From assembly GCA_015654835.1 (NCBI GenBank), contig JAATGG010000073.1, positions 1-44,940 on the forward strand: a stretch of 44,940 nt of DNA. The letters run 5' to 3'. The notes beneath the pieces are model-generated. The model ran no database searches and was not told where the DNA came from. It saw only the letters and a program-made list of their open reading frames with translations. Shown in pieces: positions 24,605 to 34,600 of the stretch. The first letter of the stretch is position 1. Each line of letters begins with the position of its first letter. A program made the position numbers and the translations under genes. The DNA is from Terriglobales bacterium (GTDB taxonomy: Bacteria > Acidobacteriota > Terriglobia > Terriglobales > Acidobacteriaceae).

Positions 24605-25684
24605 TCAAGGCTTGCGCCGGACCGGCGCCGGGCCCGTGGACTCGCGGACGACCAGTTCGGGGGCCATGACGATCTCTGCGGGATATGGCTTTTCGCGGTC
24701 GGCGATGCGTTCAAGCAGGATCTGAGCGCCGCGCTTTCCCATTTCCATCAGCGGCTGGCGGATGGTGGTGAGCGAGGGCGTGGCATAGGCCGCGGACTGG
24801 ATGTCATCGAAGCCGACGACGGAGACGTCTCCGGGGACGCTGAGGCCTGCGTCTTTGAGAGCGCGGATGGCGCCGATGGCGGCAATGTCGTTGAAGCAGA
24901 AGATGGCGGTGAAGCTGCGAGTCTTCTCAAGCAGGGCCTGAACGGGCTTGTAGCCGATTTCGGGCGCCATGGGATGGTAGCCGGCCTTCATGGACCAGCC
25001 TGTGGTGTCGATGCGGAGGATGTGCGCGGGGTCGAGCTTGAGACCAAGCTCACGGGCTACCTGCTGGATGGTGTCCCACCGCACCTCGGAGTCGGGGATG
25101 GCCTTGGGGCCGCGGATGAAGGCGATACGGCGGTGGCCCAGTTCATAGAGGTGGGTGAGGGCCTGGCTGACGGCGCGATGGTGATCGACGACAATATTGG
25201 TCACGTTTTCAACGGCGCTGTGGGCGGAGACGGCGACCACCGGGACAGGCACATCTATGTTGTCCGCGGGAGTGTTGAGCAGCAGGAAGCCATCGACGGC
25301 GCGCTCGACCATCATGCGCGGGTATTGCTCGATAAGTTCCCGCTTCCAGTCGTGGCAGGCGGTGAAATAGAAGTAGTGGGCCGCAGTCAGTTCCTCGACC
25401 ACGCCGCTCATGACGCGGGTGAAGTAGCCTTCGCTGAGGTCGGGAGCGAGCACCCCTACGCTCAACGAGCGGCTTTGGCGCAGAGAGCGGGCAAAGTAGT
25501 TGGGGCGGTAATTGAGCCGAGTTGCGGCTTCCAGGACGCGATTGCGGGTTTCCTGCGGGATGGACTTGGCGGAGGGGGAGTTGTTGAGAACCAGGGAGAC
25601 AGTGGTCTGCGAAAGTTCCAGATGCTCGGCAAGCATCCTGAGATTAACGTGCCCTGGCGGCGTCGAACTCTTTCCCTTTGCCAT
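24605..25684 (-). CDS. LacI-family transcriptional regulator
   Basis: A 359-residue DNA-binding repressor or activator that responds to a small ligand, usually a sugar. An N-terminal helix-turn-helix with hinge (NLRMLAEHLELSQTTVSLVL and RVLEAATRLNYRPNYFARSL) is followed by a periplasmic-binding-protein-like domain (SVGVLAPDLSEGYFTRVMSG, then FCFNDIAAIGAIRALKDAGL and VSVVGFDDIQSA). No sugar genes are adjacent, so the regulon is unknown. An inverted repeat upstream could be an autoregulatory operator. Confidence 0.94.
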   Translation of the reverse strand: MAKGKSSTPPGHVNLRMLAEHLELSQTTVSLVLNNSPSAKSIPQETRNRVLEAATRLNYRPNYFARSLRQSRSLSVGVLAPDLSEGYFTRVMSGVVEELTAAHYFYFTACHDWKRELIEQYPRMMVERAVDGFLLLNTPADNIDVPVPVVAVSAHSAVENVTNIVVDHHRAVSQALTHLYELGHRRIAFIRGPKAIPDSEVRWDTIQQVARELGLKLDPAHILRIDTTGWSMKAGYHPMAPEIGYKPVQALLEKTRSFTAIFCFNDIAAIGAIRALKDAGLSVPGDVSVVGFDDIQSAAYATPSLTTIRQPLMEMGKRGAQILLERIADREKPYPAEIVMAPELVVRESTGPAPVRRKP

Positions 25685-25713
25685 GTTGGTGTTGTAACAC
25701 GATTTACTTCAGG

Positions 25714-25729
25714 TGAAAATACGGTTTCA
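25714..25729. promoter_or_regulatory. Candidate operator of the LacI-family gene
   Basis: TGAAAATACGGTTTCA carries inverted arms TGAAA / TTTCA with a 6-base centre, 30 bases upstream of the regulator's ATG. LacI-family sites are palindromic, but the centre here is not the usual symmetrical CG, so this is tentative. The rest of the 429-base gap (25685-26113) has no gene that I can support. Confidence 0.3.
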
Positions 25730-26071
25730 AGATAGAGGGCAGCGATCTTGCGAATCCCTCCCGATTGTGGCCGGAGCGAAATGGCGTGCCGGAGGCCTTG
25801 GGGAAGCGCAAGGGCGGCAGAAAAGGGCAAAGAAGAAGAAAGGCAAAGTTGGATGCTATGACGGCTGCTTATCGAATTCCGACCTAAAAGTCTAGCCGGT
25901 CAAGGCGGAGAATCGCAAACCTTAGAACGGCGGTGGCTTATGAGAACTTTATGCGCTGGAACGATACAGACGTTCGCTTTTCCGATTCGTCAGAGGCGGC
26001 AGAATTGCCCGGAAGCGGGCTAGAGACTTTATTTCCATGATTTTCTGCGTGTATGCACTTGATTTCGCGGG

Positions 26072-26093
26072 CTTGTAACCTTCTGTTCACATT
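26072..26093 (+). promoter_or_regulatory. Pho-box-like direct repeat upstream of pstC
   Basis: CTTGTAACCTT and CTGTTCACATT stand as two 11-base repeats, the layout of PhoB/PhoP boxes (CTGTCAT-like half plus AT-rich tail). They lie 21 bases before the pstC GTG. The match to any known consensus is only partial. Confidence 0.35.
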
Positions 26094-26113
26094 GCACCGT
26101 TAGCCTGTCTTAG

Positions 26114-27205
26114 GTGAGCGTTCACGTGCCTGAGATTCGTATCTCCCAAGCTCAATTCCAGCCAGAACCGCCAAAAAACGGCGGAGAGCGCCCGGCGGGG
26201 ACAGCAGCGCCGGAGCCGTCGGCAATTCGCAAGTTCTTGCTATCGCGGGGTAACTCGGCGGTAGCGGATCGCGGATTCCACCTGCTGATGGTGTTGTGCG
26301 CGCTGAGCATCTTCGGCATTGTGGCGCTGATTGCGACGGAGCTGATGCTGAGCTCCCAGATGGCCTGGGACAAGTTCGGCTTCGACTTTTTCTTCAAGGC
26401 GTTTATCGATCCGGATACCAGGCTGCCCATGTATTGGGACCCGGTCAATGGGCACTTCAGCGCCTTGCCGTTTATTTACGGCACGCTGGTCTCCTCGTTT
26501 CTGGCTTTGCTGCTGGCGGTTCCGCTGGCAATTGGCGTGGCTGTTTTTCTTACCGAGATGTGCCCCCAGGCGCTGCGTGGGCCTCTGGCTTTCCTGACCG
26601 AACTGCTGGCGGCGATTCCAAGCGTGATTTACGGCTTGTGGGCGGTGTTCGTGCTGGTGCCGCTGCTCAGGGAATATGTGAACCCGGGGCTGATCAAAGG
26701 GCTGGGCTGGACGGGACTGTTCAGCGACGACAATCCGACGGGACTGGGTTTTCTTTCGGCGGGCGTGATTTTGGCGATCATGATTCTGCCCATTATTTCT
26801 TCACTGACGCGCGAGGTGATGAGCGCGGTGCCGCACTCGCAACGCGAAGCGGTGCTGGCGCTGGGGGCGACGCGGTGGGAGATGATCCGCATGGGCGTGC
26901 TGCGCAATGCGCGCATCGGTATTGTCGGCGCGGTCATTCTGGGCCTGGGCCGCGCGCTGGGCGAGACCATGGCGGTGACCATGGTGATCGGCAACAGTCC
27001 GGAGATTCACCACTCGGTGCTGGCCAATGGCAGTTCGATGGCGGCGGTGATCGCAAACGAGTTTGCGGAAGCTTCGGGAGATCTGCACCGGAGCGCGCTG
27101 ATCGAAATCGCCCTGGCGCTGTTCATCGTGACGATTCTGGTAAACGCACTGGCACGGGTGCTGGTGTGGGCAGTGACGCGCGGAGCGCCGGCGCGGGTGA
27201 ACTGA
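26114..27205 (+). CDS. pstC: Phosphate ABC transporter permease PstC
   Basis: One of the two inner-membrane permeases of the high-affinity phosphate transporter PstSCAB. The 363-residue protein has the PstC-type order of about six membrane segments, with the EAA-like cytoplasmic loop SQREAVLALGATRWEMIRMG that contacts PstB and the helix GRALGETMAVTMVIGN. A roughly 45-residue Pro/Gly-rich N-terminal extension before the first segment is longer than usual; GTG codons at its start give the only in-frame initiation choices (two, four codons apart) and Shine-Dalgarno support is weak. It leads the operon pstC-pstA-pstB-phoU. Confidence 0.93.
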   Translation: MSVHVPEIRISQAQFQPEPPKNGGERPAGTAAPEPSAIRKFLLSRGNSAVADRGFHLLMVLCALSIFGIVALIATELMLSSQMAWDKFGFDFFFKAFIDPDTRLPMYWDPVNGHFSALPFIYGTLVSSFLALLLAVPLAIGVAVFLTEMCPQALRGPLAFLTELLAAIPSVIYGLWAVFVLVPLLREYVNPGLIKGLGWTGLFSDDNPTGLGFLSAGVILAIMILPIISSLTREVMSAVPHSQREAVLALGATRWEMIRMGVLRNARIGIVGAVILGLGRALGETMAVTMVIGNSPEIHHSVLANGSSMAAVIANEFAEASGDLHRSALIEIALALFIVTILVNALARVLVWAVTRGAPARVN

Positions 27206-27214
27206 GGAGATAGC

Positions 27215-28084
27215 GTGAGAGCGGGGAAACACAATCTGCGAGCCCAGGTACGTGCGCTGACGGATCATGCAGCCACGGTGCTGGCGGTGTTTGCCACCCT
27301 GGTGGTGGTGACGCCGCTGGTCGCTATTTTCATCTATCTCATCTACAAGGGCGCAAGTTCGCTGAACCTGGCATTTTTCACGCAGATTCCGAAGCCGCCG
27401 GGCGAAGTGGGCGGCGGCATGGCGAACGCCATTGTGGGTTCGGGTGTGTTGTTGGGAATCGCGAGCCTGATCGGTGTTCCCATCGGTATTGGCGGCGGCA
27501 TTTTTCTGGCCGAGTTTGGGCGGGGCACAAAGCTAGCCAACGCGGTGCGCTTCACGGCGGACGTGCTGAACGGCGTGCCTTCGATCGTGATGGGATTGGC
27601 GATTTACTCGCTGGTGGTTTATCAGCAAAAGCATTTTTCGGCGTTCTCGGGCGGACTGGCGCTGGGCATCATGATGATTCCCACCATTACCCGCACCACC
27701 GAAGAGATGCTGCTGATGGTGCCGCACGCGGTGCGCGAGGCGGCGCTGGGACTGGGCGTTCCCAACTGGCGCTCGGTGCTGTCGATTACATTGAAGACGG
27801 CTTCGCCGGGCATTATCACCGGCTGCATGTTGGCGTTTGCGCGGGTGGCGGGCGAGACGGCTCCGTTGATGTTTACGGCCTTCGGCAATTCCAATTGGAG
27901 CATGAACCCCAACGAGGCGATTGCCGCGCTGCCGCTGCAGATTTATGTGTACGCCATTTCTCCTTACGATGAATGGCACCGCATGGCGTGGGCGGGCGCG
28001 CTGGTGTTGATTGTGTTGATTGTGCTTGCGGTGTCGCTGGTGCGGTATGTGACCAGCCGCGGCGTGTTGAAAGGGGCAAGCTAA
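27215..28084 (+). CDS. pstA: Phosphate ABC transporter permease PstA
   Basis: The second permease of PstSCAB, 289 residues, six membrane segments. It shows the PstA pattern GGMANAIVGSGVLLGIASLI, GVPSIVMGLAIYSLVVYQQK and the PstB-contact loop VREAALGLGVPNWRSVLSIT. The GTG start follows GAGGAG at 6-base spacing. Nine bases separate it from the pstC stop. Confidence 0.95.
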   Translation: MRAGKHNLRAQVRALTDHAATVLAVFATLVVVTPLVAIFIYLIYKGASSLNLAFFTQIPKPPGEVGGGMANAIVGSGVLLGIASLIGVPIGIGGGIFLAEFGRGTKLANAVRFTADVLNGVPSIVMGLAIYSLVVYQQKHFSAFSGGLALGIMMIPTITRTTEEMLLMVPHAVREAALGLGVPNWRSVLSITLKTASPGIITGCMLAFARVAGETAPLMFTAFGNSNWSMNPNEAIAALPLQIYVYAISPYDEWHRMAWAGALVLIVLIVLAVSLVRYVTSRGVLKGAS

Positions 28085-28843
28085 GTGGGCGTCGGCATCG
28101 AAGTAACGAACCTGAATGCGTGGTATGGCTCGAATCACACGCTGCAGGACATCAACCTGAACATTCCGGCCAACCACGCGACGGCGCTGATTGGTCCCTC
28201 GGGCTGCGGCAAGAGCACGTTTGTGCGCTGCCTGAACCGGATGCACGAGACCAATCCCATTGCGCGGGTTACCGGCTCGGTGCGGATCGGCGATCTGGAC
28301 ATCTATACCGATGCGAAGCCGGTAGAGATTCGGCGGCGTGTGGGCATGGTGTTTCAGCGGCCCAACCCGTTTCCGACGATGTCGATTTATGACAACGTGG
28401 CTTCGGGACTGACGCTGAACGGATTCAACAACCGGCGGGCGCTGGATGAGATCGTCGAGAAATCGTTGAAGAACTCGGCCCTGTGGGACGAGGTGAAAGA
28501 CGACTTGAAGAAGAAGTCGGGAGCGAGCTTATCAGGTGGCCAGCAGCAGCGTTTGTGCATTGCGCGGGCTCTGGCTGTGGACCCCGAAGTGCTGCTGATG
28601 GATGAGCCGGCTTCGGCTCTGGACCCGGTGTCGACATCGAAGATCGAAGATTTGATTTTCCAATTGAAGACGCAATATACGATTGTGATTGTGACGCATA
28701 ATATGCAACAGGCTGCCCGCGTCGCAGAAAAGACCGGTTTCTTTTTGAATGGGCGGATGGTGGAATTCGACTCCACGCACAAGATATTCACAAACCCCAG
28801 CGACAAGCGGACCGAAGATTACATTACGGGCAGGTTCGGATGA
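28085..28843 (+). CDS. pstB: Phosphate ABC transporter ATPase PstB
   Basis: Energises phosphate import. The 252-residue ATPase has Walker [10 protein letters not shown], the Q-loop [18 protein letters not shown] typical of PstB, signature [15 protein letters not shown], Walker [13 protein letters not shown] and the H-loop [12 protein letters not shown]. The GTG start directly abuts the pstA stop codon, with a GGGG Shine-Dalgarno inside the end of pstA. Confidence 0.97.
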   Translation: MGVGIEVTNLNAWYGSNHTLQDINLNIPANHATALIGPSGCGKSTFVRCLNRMHETNPIARVTGSVRIGDLDIYTDAKPVEIRRRVGMVFQRPNPFPTMSIYDNVASGLTLNGFNNRRALDEIVEKSLKNSALWDEVKDDLKKKSGASLSGGQQQRLCIARALAVDPEVLLMDEPASALDPVSTSKIEDLIFQLKTQYTIVIVTHNMQQAARVAEKTGFFLNGRMVEFDSTHKIFTNPSDKRTEDYITGRFG

Positions 28844-29535
28844 CACGCATACGCTTTCAACAAAGCCTCGACGATTTGAAGGAGAACCTGCTGGTGATGG
28901 CCGGTCTGGCCGAGCAGGCGATTCAGCGCGCTATCGAGGCTTATCGCGTGCGCGACCTCTCGATTTGCGATTTGGTGAGCCGCAGCGAAATCGCCATCAA
29001 CCGGATGGAACGCGATATCGACCAATCGGCGCTCGACCTGCTGGCGATGGAGCAGCCGATGGCCATCGACCTGCGCTTCATCCTGAGCGTGATTAAGATC
29101 AACGCGGACCTGGAGCGGGTGGGCGATGCGGCCAAGAGCATCAGCGACCGCGTCCGCAGCATGGAACAGATGGCGGTAGCGGAACTGCCGGTCGATATTC
29201 CGCGGATGGCCTCGCTAGCCGCGGGCATGGTGCGCAAGAGCCTGCAATCGTTTATCGAAGCCGATGCGGAGATGGCGCGCAGCGTGCTCTCGATGGATGA
29301 CGCGGTCGATGCGATGAATCGCGCGGCTTATAAGTCGCTGACCAAGGTGATGGAAGAGGAAAGCCATATCGCTCCGCAGGCTTTGAATGCGCTGATGATC
29401 AGCCGCAGTCTGGAGCGGGTGGCCGATCACGCGACCAATATTGCCGAGGACGTGATTTTCTGGGTGCAGGGCGCGGACGTGCGGCATCACAAGAGCGTAA
29501 ACCCCGCCAGCAAGGACTCGCAGCCCGCGGCGTAA
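28840..29535 (+). CDS. phoU: Phosphate-signalling regulator PhoU
   Basis: PhoU links PstB to the PhoR-type sensor and restrains phosphate uptake and the Pho response. The 231-residue protein is two three-helix bundles; the metal-binding motif regions show as [15 protein letters not shown] and [20 protein letters not shown]. Its ATG overlaps the pstB stop as ATGA, indicating translational coupling. No pstS, phoB or phoR gene lies next to this operon. Confidence 0.96.
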   Translation: MTRIRFQQSLDDLKENLLVMAGLAEQAIQRAIEAYRVRDLSICDLVSRSEIAINRMERDIDQSALDLLAMEQPMAIDLRFILSVIKINADLERVGDAAKSISDRVRSMEQMAVAELPVDIPRMASLAAGMVRKSLQSFIEADAEMARSVLSMDDAVDAMNRAAYKSLTKVMEEESHIAPQALNALMISRSLERVADHATNIAEDVIFWVQGADVRHHKSVNPASKDSQPAA

Positions 29536-29646
29536 CGTTGTTGCTGCGGATGCGAGTTGTTGGCTCCTAAATAGACTTAGATAAATAGAAAAGACAGGTT
29601 GCGGCAGCCGATACATTTCCATCGGTCATGGAATGTTTTTCAGAGG

Positions 29647-29702
29647 CTGAAGCCGTGTCCTGATACAAGACTTTTTCTGTCTTATTCAGGCATAGGCTTC
29701 AG
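29647..29702. repeat. Imperfect 56-base hairpin with GGCTGAAGCC core
   Basis: Three paired blocks, CTGAAGCC/GGCTTCAG, CCTGA/TCAGG and AAGAC/GTCTT, are stacked around a T-rich 7-base loop. The left arm contains GGCTGAAGCC, one base away from the GGCTAAAGCC core of the repeats at 117 and 22108. It lies between phoU and the MutS-like gene and may end the pst transcript or be a repeat-family member. Confidence 0.5.
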
Positions 29703-29754
29703 ATCTTTCCTCTAAAAATCCATTTTCTTGCTGAGCGCGATAGTCTTGAAGACT

Positions 29755-31599
29755 ATGGAGCACAGAGTGGATGTGGATACGGCGAAGCACGGCGAGAATT
29801 CTGCCGCCGAAGTCTACGCGGGTCAACTGGAGCAACTGCAACGAACGCAAGCGATGGAACAACGGCGCGAGAAACTTCTCGGGGTCGCCAAACTTGTTAT
29901 CGCCCTGCTGACCCTGATTGCCGCGGCGTTGCTGATTCACCACGCGACCGCTCTCGTCTTGTTGCTCATTCCTGTGGCTCTATTCGTGGTGCTGGCCGCA
30001 CTGCAGGAGAAGCTGGTTCGCGCGGTACGTTCTCGCGGGCGGGCTATCGTTTTCTACGAGCGCGGTTTGGCGCGGCTCAATGGCCGCTGGGCCGGAGACG
30101 GCGAGACGGGAGAGCGGTTTTTGGATTCCGCGCATCCGTATGCGCGCGATCTGGATCTATTCGGCAAAGCATCGTTGTTTGAATTTCTTTGTACGGTACG
30201 CACACGGGCGGGCGAAGAGACTTTGGCTCAATGGCTGCTAGCGGCCGCACCTGTGGACGAGATTGTGGCGCGGCAAGGAGCGGTGCGAGAACTCGAAGGG
30301 CGGGTCAAGTTCCGCGAGACGTTGTCTTCTTTGGGAGAGACGGTGCGCCTGGGCGTGCAACCGGAGTCGGTGGCGGGTTGGGGCGAACGCAAAGCGGTCT
30401 TTGGGCCGGGAGGAACACGCGTCCTGACGACGGTGTTGGCGATTCTCTGGGTGGCGAGCCTGGCGTGCTGGGTTGTGTGGGGTTCGCCTCTCTTTGCCTT
30501 GGGGATGACGCTGCTGAATTTTGCCTATTCGCATCATCTGCATGTGCGGCTTGAACTGGCGGCTGAGTCGATTGAAAAAGCTGCCGACGATTTAAAGCTG
30601 TTGGCAGAGGTGCTTGCGCTGCTGGAGAAGGAGCATTTTGTGTCGCCCAAGTTGGTGACGCTGCAGGATGCTTTGAAGCGCGAGGGGATTGCGCCTTCCA
30701 AGGCAGTGCGGAAGCTGGCGGGACTCGTCGATTATCTGGAGTCGCGGCACAATATATTCGCGAGGCCATTCGATATTTTGCTGTTCTGGAGCGCGCAGTT
30801 GGTGTTCAGGGCGGAGAAGTGGCAGCGAGAGTTTGGCCCGGCAATCCGGGGCTGGATTGAAGCCGTCGGAGAGTTCGAGGCACTTACGGCGCTGTCGGCT
30901 TTTGCGTACGAGCATCCGGGCTATGGGATGCCGGAGTTTATAGAGAAGGGGCCGCTGTTCGATGCCGAGGGACTGGCTCATCCTCTGTTGCCTGCAGGCA
31001 AGGCCGCGGGAAAGAGCGATGCAGTCGAGAACGATGTGAAGCTTGGCGACCGGTTGCAACTGATGGTTTTGAGCGGGCCGAATATGGCGGGCAAGAGCAC
31101 GTTCATGCGCAGCATCGGCGTGAACACGGTGCTGGCGCAATGCGGGGCGCCGGTGCGGGCACGGCGGCTCACGCTTTCTCCACTGAGGGTGGCGGCGTCC
31201 ATCTGCGTTCTGGATTCGCTGACGGGCGGAATTTCAAGATTCTATGCGGAGATTCACCGGATCAAGCTGATTACCGATTTGGCGGCGGGACCGGTGCCGG
31301 TGCTGTTTCTGCTGGACGAACTGCTGTCGGGCACCAACTCCCATGACCGCCTGGCGGGGACGCAATTTGTGCTGGAGACTTTGGTAGCGCGGAATGCGAT
31401 TGGCATTGTCAGCACGCACGATCTGGCGTTGGCGCGGATTCCGGAAACGATGGGCGAGCAGGCCGTCAATTATCACTTCGAAGACCGCTTCGAAGACGGG
31501 AAGTTGATCTTCGACTACAAGCTGAAGCCGGGAATTGTGCAGACAAGCAATGCGTTGGAACTGATGCGCTCGATTGGGCTGGGAGTTACTTGCACTTAG
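29755..31599 (+). CDS. Membrane-anchored MutS-family ATPase
   Basis: A 614-residue protein whose C-terminal third is the MutS ATPase: Walker A GPNMAGKST (441-449), LDSLTGGISRFYAEIHRIKL, Walker B LFLLDELLSGTNSHD (517-531) and STHDLALA. The preceding helical part resembles the MutS lever/core region. Mismatch-binding (MutS I) and connector domains are absent. Instead there are hydrophobic pairs near 45-83 and 222-258, giving about four membrane segments, so it is probably held at the inner membrane. This non-canonical MutS group is common in acidobacteria and Bacteroidetes, function unknown; a role in mismatch repair should not be assumed. The ATG lacks a clear Shine-Dalgarno. Confidence 0.85.
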   Translation: MEHRVDVDTAKHGENSAAEVYAGQLEQLQRTQAMEQRREKLLGVAKLVIALLTLIAAALLIHHATALVLLLIPVALFVVLAALQEKLVRAVRSRGRAIVFYERGLARLNGRWAGDGETGERFLDSAHPYARDLDLFGKASLFEFLCTVRTRAGEETLAQWLLAAAPVDEIVARQGAVRELEGRVKFRETLSSLGETVRLGVQPESVAGWGERKAVFGPGGTRVLTTVLAILWVASLACWVVWGSPLFALGMTLLNFAYSHHLHVRLELAAESIEKAADDLKLLAEVLALLEKEHFVSPKLVTLQDALKREGIAPSKAVRKLAGLVDYLESRHNIFARPFDILLFWSAQLVFRAEKWQREFGPAIRGWIEAVGEFEALTALSAFAYEHPGYGMPEFIEKGPLFDAEGLAHPLLPAGKAAGKSDAVENDVKLGDRLQLMVLSGPNMAGKSTFMRSIGVNTVLAQCGAPVRARRLTLSPLRVAASICVLDSLTGGISRFYAEIHRIKLITDLAAGPVPVLFLLDELLSGTNSHDRLAGTQFVLETLVARNAIGIVSTHDLALARIPETMGEQAVNYHFEDRFEDGKLIFDYKLKPGIVQTSNALELMRSIGLGVTCT

Positions 31600-31618
31600 A
31601 GGGGTTCTTATAACTCCC
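31581..31618. terminator. Inverted repeat spanning both convergent stop codons
   Basis: GGGAGTTA / TAACTCCC arms with a 22-base loop lie inside the ends of the MutS-like gene and addA, whose stop codons are just 8 bases apart. This could end both transcripts, but it lacks a U-tract. Confidence 0.35.
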
Positions 31619-34600
31619 ACCAATCGAACAGCAACATGCGCGGGTAATAGAGGCCGGCCCGAATGGGGGCCGTGTTGCCATGCAGATGGCGCAGGACCTG
31701 GGCATAGGCTTCAAGCTGCGGGGCAAACTGGGCGCGGAGTTTGGGTAACTCCGCTGCCGGGTCGAGAGCGGTGGACTGGGCTGTTTTGTAATCGACGATC
31801 CACCAGACGTCTTGCGGTTCAGGCGAGACCAGTTGGGGTGTGAGGCCGGCGCGGAAGACGCGGTCCACCTGGACGATGCGCAGGCCGTCCTCGACCATGC
31901 CGGCCCAGCGGACTTCGCTTGCGGCCTCGGCGTGGGGCGAGAGAATCCACTGACCGGTGGGATCATGAGAGGCCTGAAGGGCGGCGTCAAGAGCTTCAAT
32001 GGCTAAACCGGCCGCGCGATCTTGCTCGACGCCGACGGCCCGTATCTGCGCGGCGATGCGTGGGGCGAGGCGCTGGAGAGCTTCGCGGGCCGCAGGCCAA
32101 TCCATGGCGATGCGCAGGCGGGCGAACTCTTCAAGCAGCGCGTGCACGGCGCTGCCCAACGCTCTTGAGAGCAGTCCGCCTTCATGACGCGTGTAGAGCG
32201 GCGAAGGCTCTATGGGGAGGCCGGAGGAGAGCCCTGTTGCGGGTGGTTCCCACCCTGCGGCTTCTGCGGCGGCGGGAGAGATGCCGATGGCTTGAACTGC
32301 GTGGTAATCCGCGGGAAGACGGCGCAGCGGAGTGGGCTTGCTTGTGGAGGGCATGACGAGCAGATTGCCGGGTGCGGAGGCAGCCATGTCGGCGATGTCG
32401 GTGCTTTCGGCTGCGGTCTTCCATTCTTCGAAGCGCGCGGTTACTTCTTCGGCCAGTGCGGGCCATGCGGTGGCCAACAGGCTGCCTGAGGGCTCGCATA
32501 ACGTCAGGGCTCCATCGGCGTCGGTTTTGTAAGTGGGCCGGGCGAAGAGGTGCAGTTCTTCACGGGCGCGGGTTGCGGCTACGTAGAGGATGCGGCGGGT
32601 TTCCTGCCATTCGCGATCGCGGCAGACGCGGTCGACCCATGCCTTGGCTTTGCCGCGGTCGGCGCCTTTGGGCTGCAAGGGCGCGACTAGGAACTCGGTG
32701 ATTTCGCCGGAGTCGTCGGCAGCATCGTCCACGTTGGCCGGATCGTGTTCGAGCAGGCCGCGTTCGAGCCAGGAGAGCAGGCGGTCGCGGCTGCGTCCAC
32801 CGCCGGCTTGAAGATCGGGAACGATGACTACCTCGAACTCAAGGCCCTTGGATTTGTGGATGGTCATCAACTGCACGCCGAGGTCGCTGCTGGCGGAGGG
32901 ATCGGGCTGCGCGGTGAGCTTTTCAAGGGCCGAAGCCAGGCCGGGTCCGAGCAGATCCTGCTTACCGGCAGGCAGGCGGTCGAGACAACTCCACAAGAGG
33001 TCGAGATTGGCGCGGGCCGCGGCGTCGGCGCAGTCGGCTCCGCCGAGGCTGAGCCAGACTTGCTCAAGCCAGGTGCCGAGCGAGGCGGTGGGCTGCGTGG
33101 CGCGGATGACTGGCACCGAAGCCAGTGCGTGGAGCACGCGGGCAGCGGCCCGTTGGCCTTCTTGACTCAGCAGAGGCAGGCGCTCGGGAAGCAACTCGGG
33201 GATGGGGCGGGCCAGCAGTTCGGGTGAGTCGGCGCTGACCAGCAGGTGCAGGTCGTCGAGCGAGAGGCCGCACCAGGGAGCGCGCAGCACGCCGAGCCAG
33301 GCGACGCGGTCTTGCGGGTTGAGCAGCGCGTGGGCCAAGGCGAGGGCGTCAAGCACTTCGGGGCGATCCGCAAGCTGCTCCAGATCGACGGCGCGGAAGG
33401 GAATTGCGGCTTCGCGCAGGGCCAGGGCGATGGGCGCCAGGGCACTGCGGGTACGTCCGAGAACGGCAATGCGGCATTTTTCGCCGGCTGCGCGGGCCTG
33501 CTCCAAACGCTGCATGTGGCTGCGGATGAGGGCGACAATTTCCTGCGTCTGGGCCTCTTGGGCCGACTCCCGTTGCTGCAGGGCCTGTTCATTCTTTTGG
33601 GCGGCTTCAGGGTCGGCGGATTTGCCGCGGCTGGTTTGGGGGATGAAGCGAAGATGCAGAGCGAGGCGCGAATCCGTGCCGGCGCTGGCGTCGCGAGCGG
33701 GGTCGGCGGGCGAAAAGGTGACGCCGCTGCCATCGTTTTCCGCAAAGACCCGGGCGAAGGTCTCGTTGAGCTGCCCGACCAGGGCCGGGTGGGTGCGGAA
33801 GTTGGCAGTGAGGGGGACGAAGTCGAAGAGAAGCGGCTCGGTGTTGGGCGCCTCAAGGCCGACGGCCTGCACGCGGGGGAAGAGCTCGGCGTCGGCGTCG
33901 CGGAAAAAGTAGATGGATTGCATGGGATCACCGACGGCGAAGCAGGTACGACCGGGGCGGTCGGGCCAGGCGGCGATGATGCTGGCGAGAAGCCGGTGCT
34001 GGCGGCGGCTGGTGTCTTGAAACTCATCCACGAGCAGGTGGCGGATATTGTCGGCGATGGTGAGGGCGGCGTCGGTGGGAAGGCCTTCGTCGTCGGCCAA
34101 CACAGTTTGGGCGATCTGCGCGATTTCGATGAAGTCCACCACGCCGGCCTCGGCAAAGGCTACCTGCAACTCGGCTGCGGCCTGGCGGAGCAGGGTGAAA
34201 CAGGAGCGGACAATCTGCCAATCCTCATCGGTGTAGCGGGCGGGGGGCAGGTCGCGGACGGCACAGAGAGCGGCGGCAAGGCCAGGGACAGCGTCGAGGC
34301 GGGCAATCAGATCGAGAATGCGCTGCTTCTCGCGCTTGCGGTCGGCGGGAAAGCCGAGGCGCACGTCGACCCGTTTGCGCAGGGAGCCGTCGCCGGTGAG
34401 GAGTAACTGGCCGAGGCACAGGCAGGCTTGGCGCGCTTCGTCCAGCGAGTCGTTTCCGGCGAAGGGGCCGCAGGGGAATTCGGCGAGCTCGGCGAGTTCC
34501 TGGTGGAGCTTGTGGTCGCTCTGTTCGCAGGCGAAGCGGGCCAGGGCCAGGGCTTCGTCGCAGGCGCCGGGTACCTGATCGAGCAGGCCGCTAAGCTGGG

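Noticed and set aside
25713-25895. 60-codon frame with a Lys-rich stretch in the gap upstream of pstC
   Set aside because: It begins inside the LacI-gene promoter area, has no convincing Shine-Dalgarno and low-complexity composition, and resembles no family.
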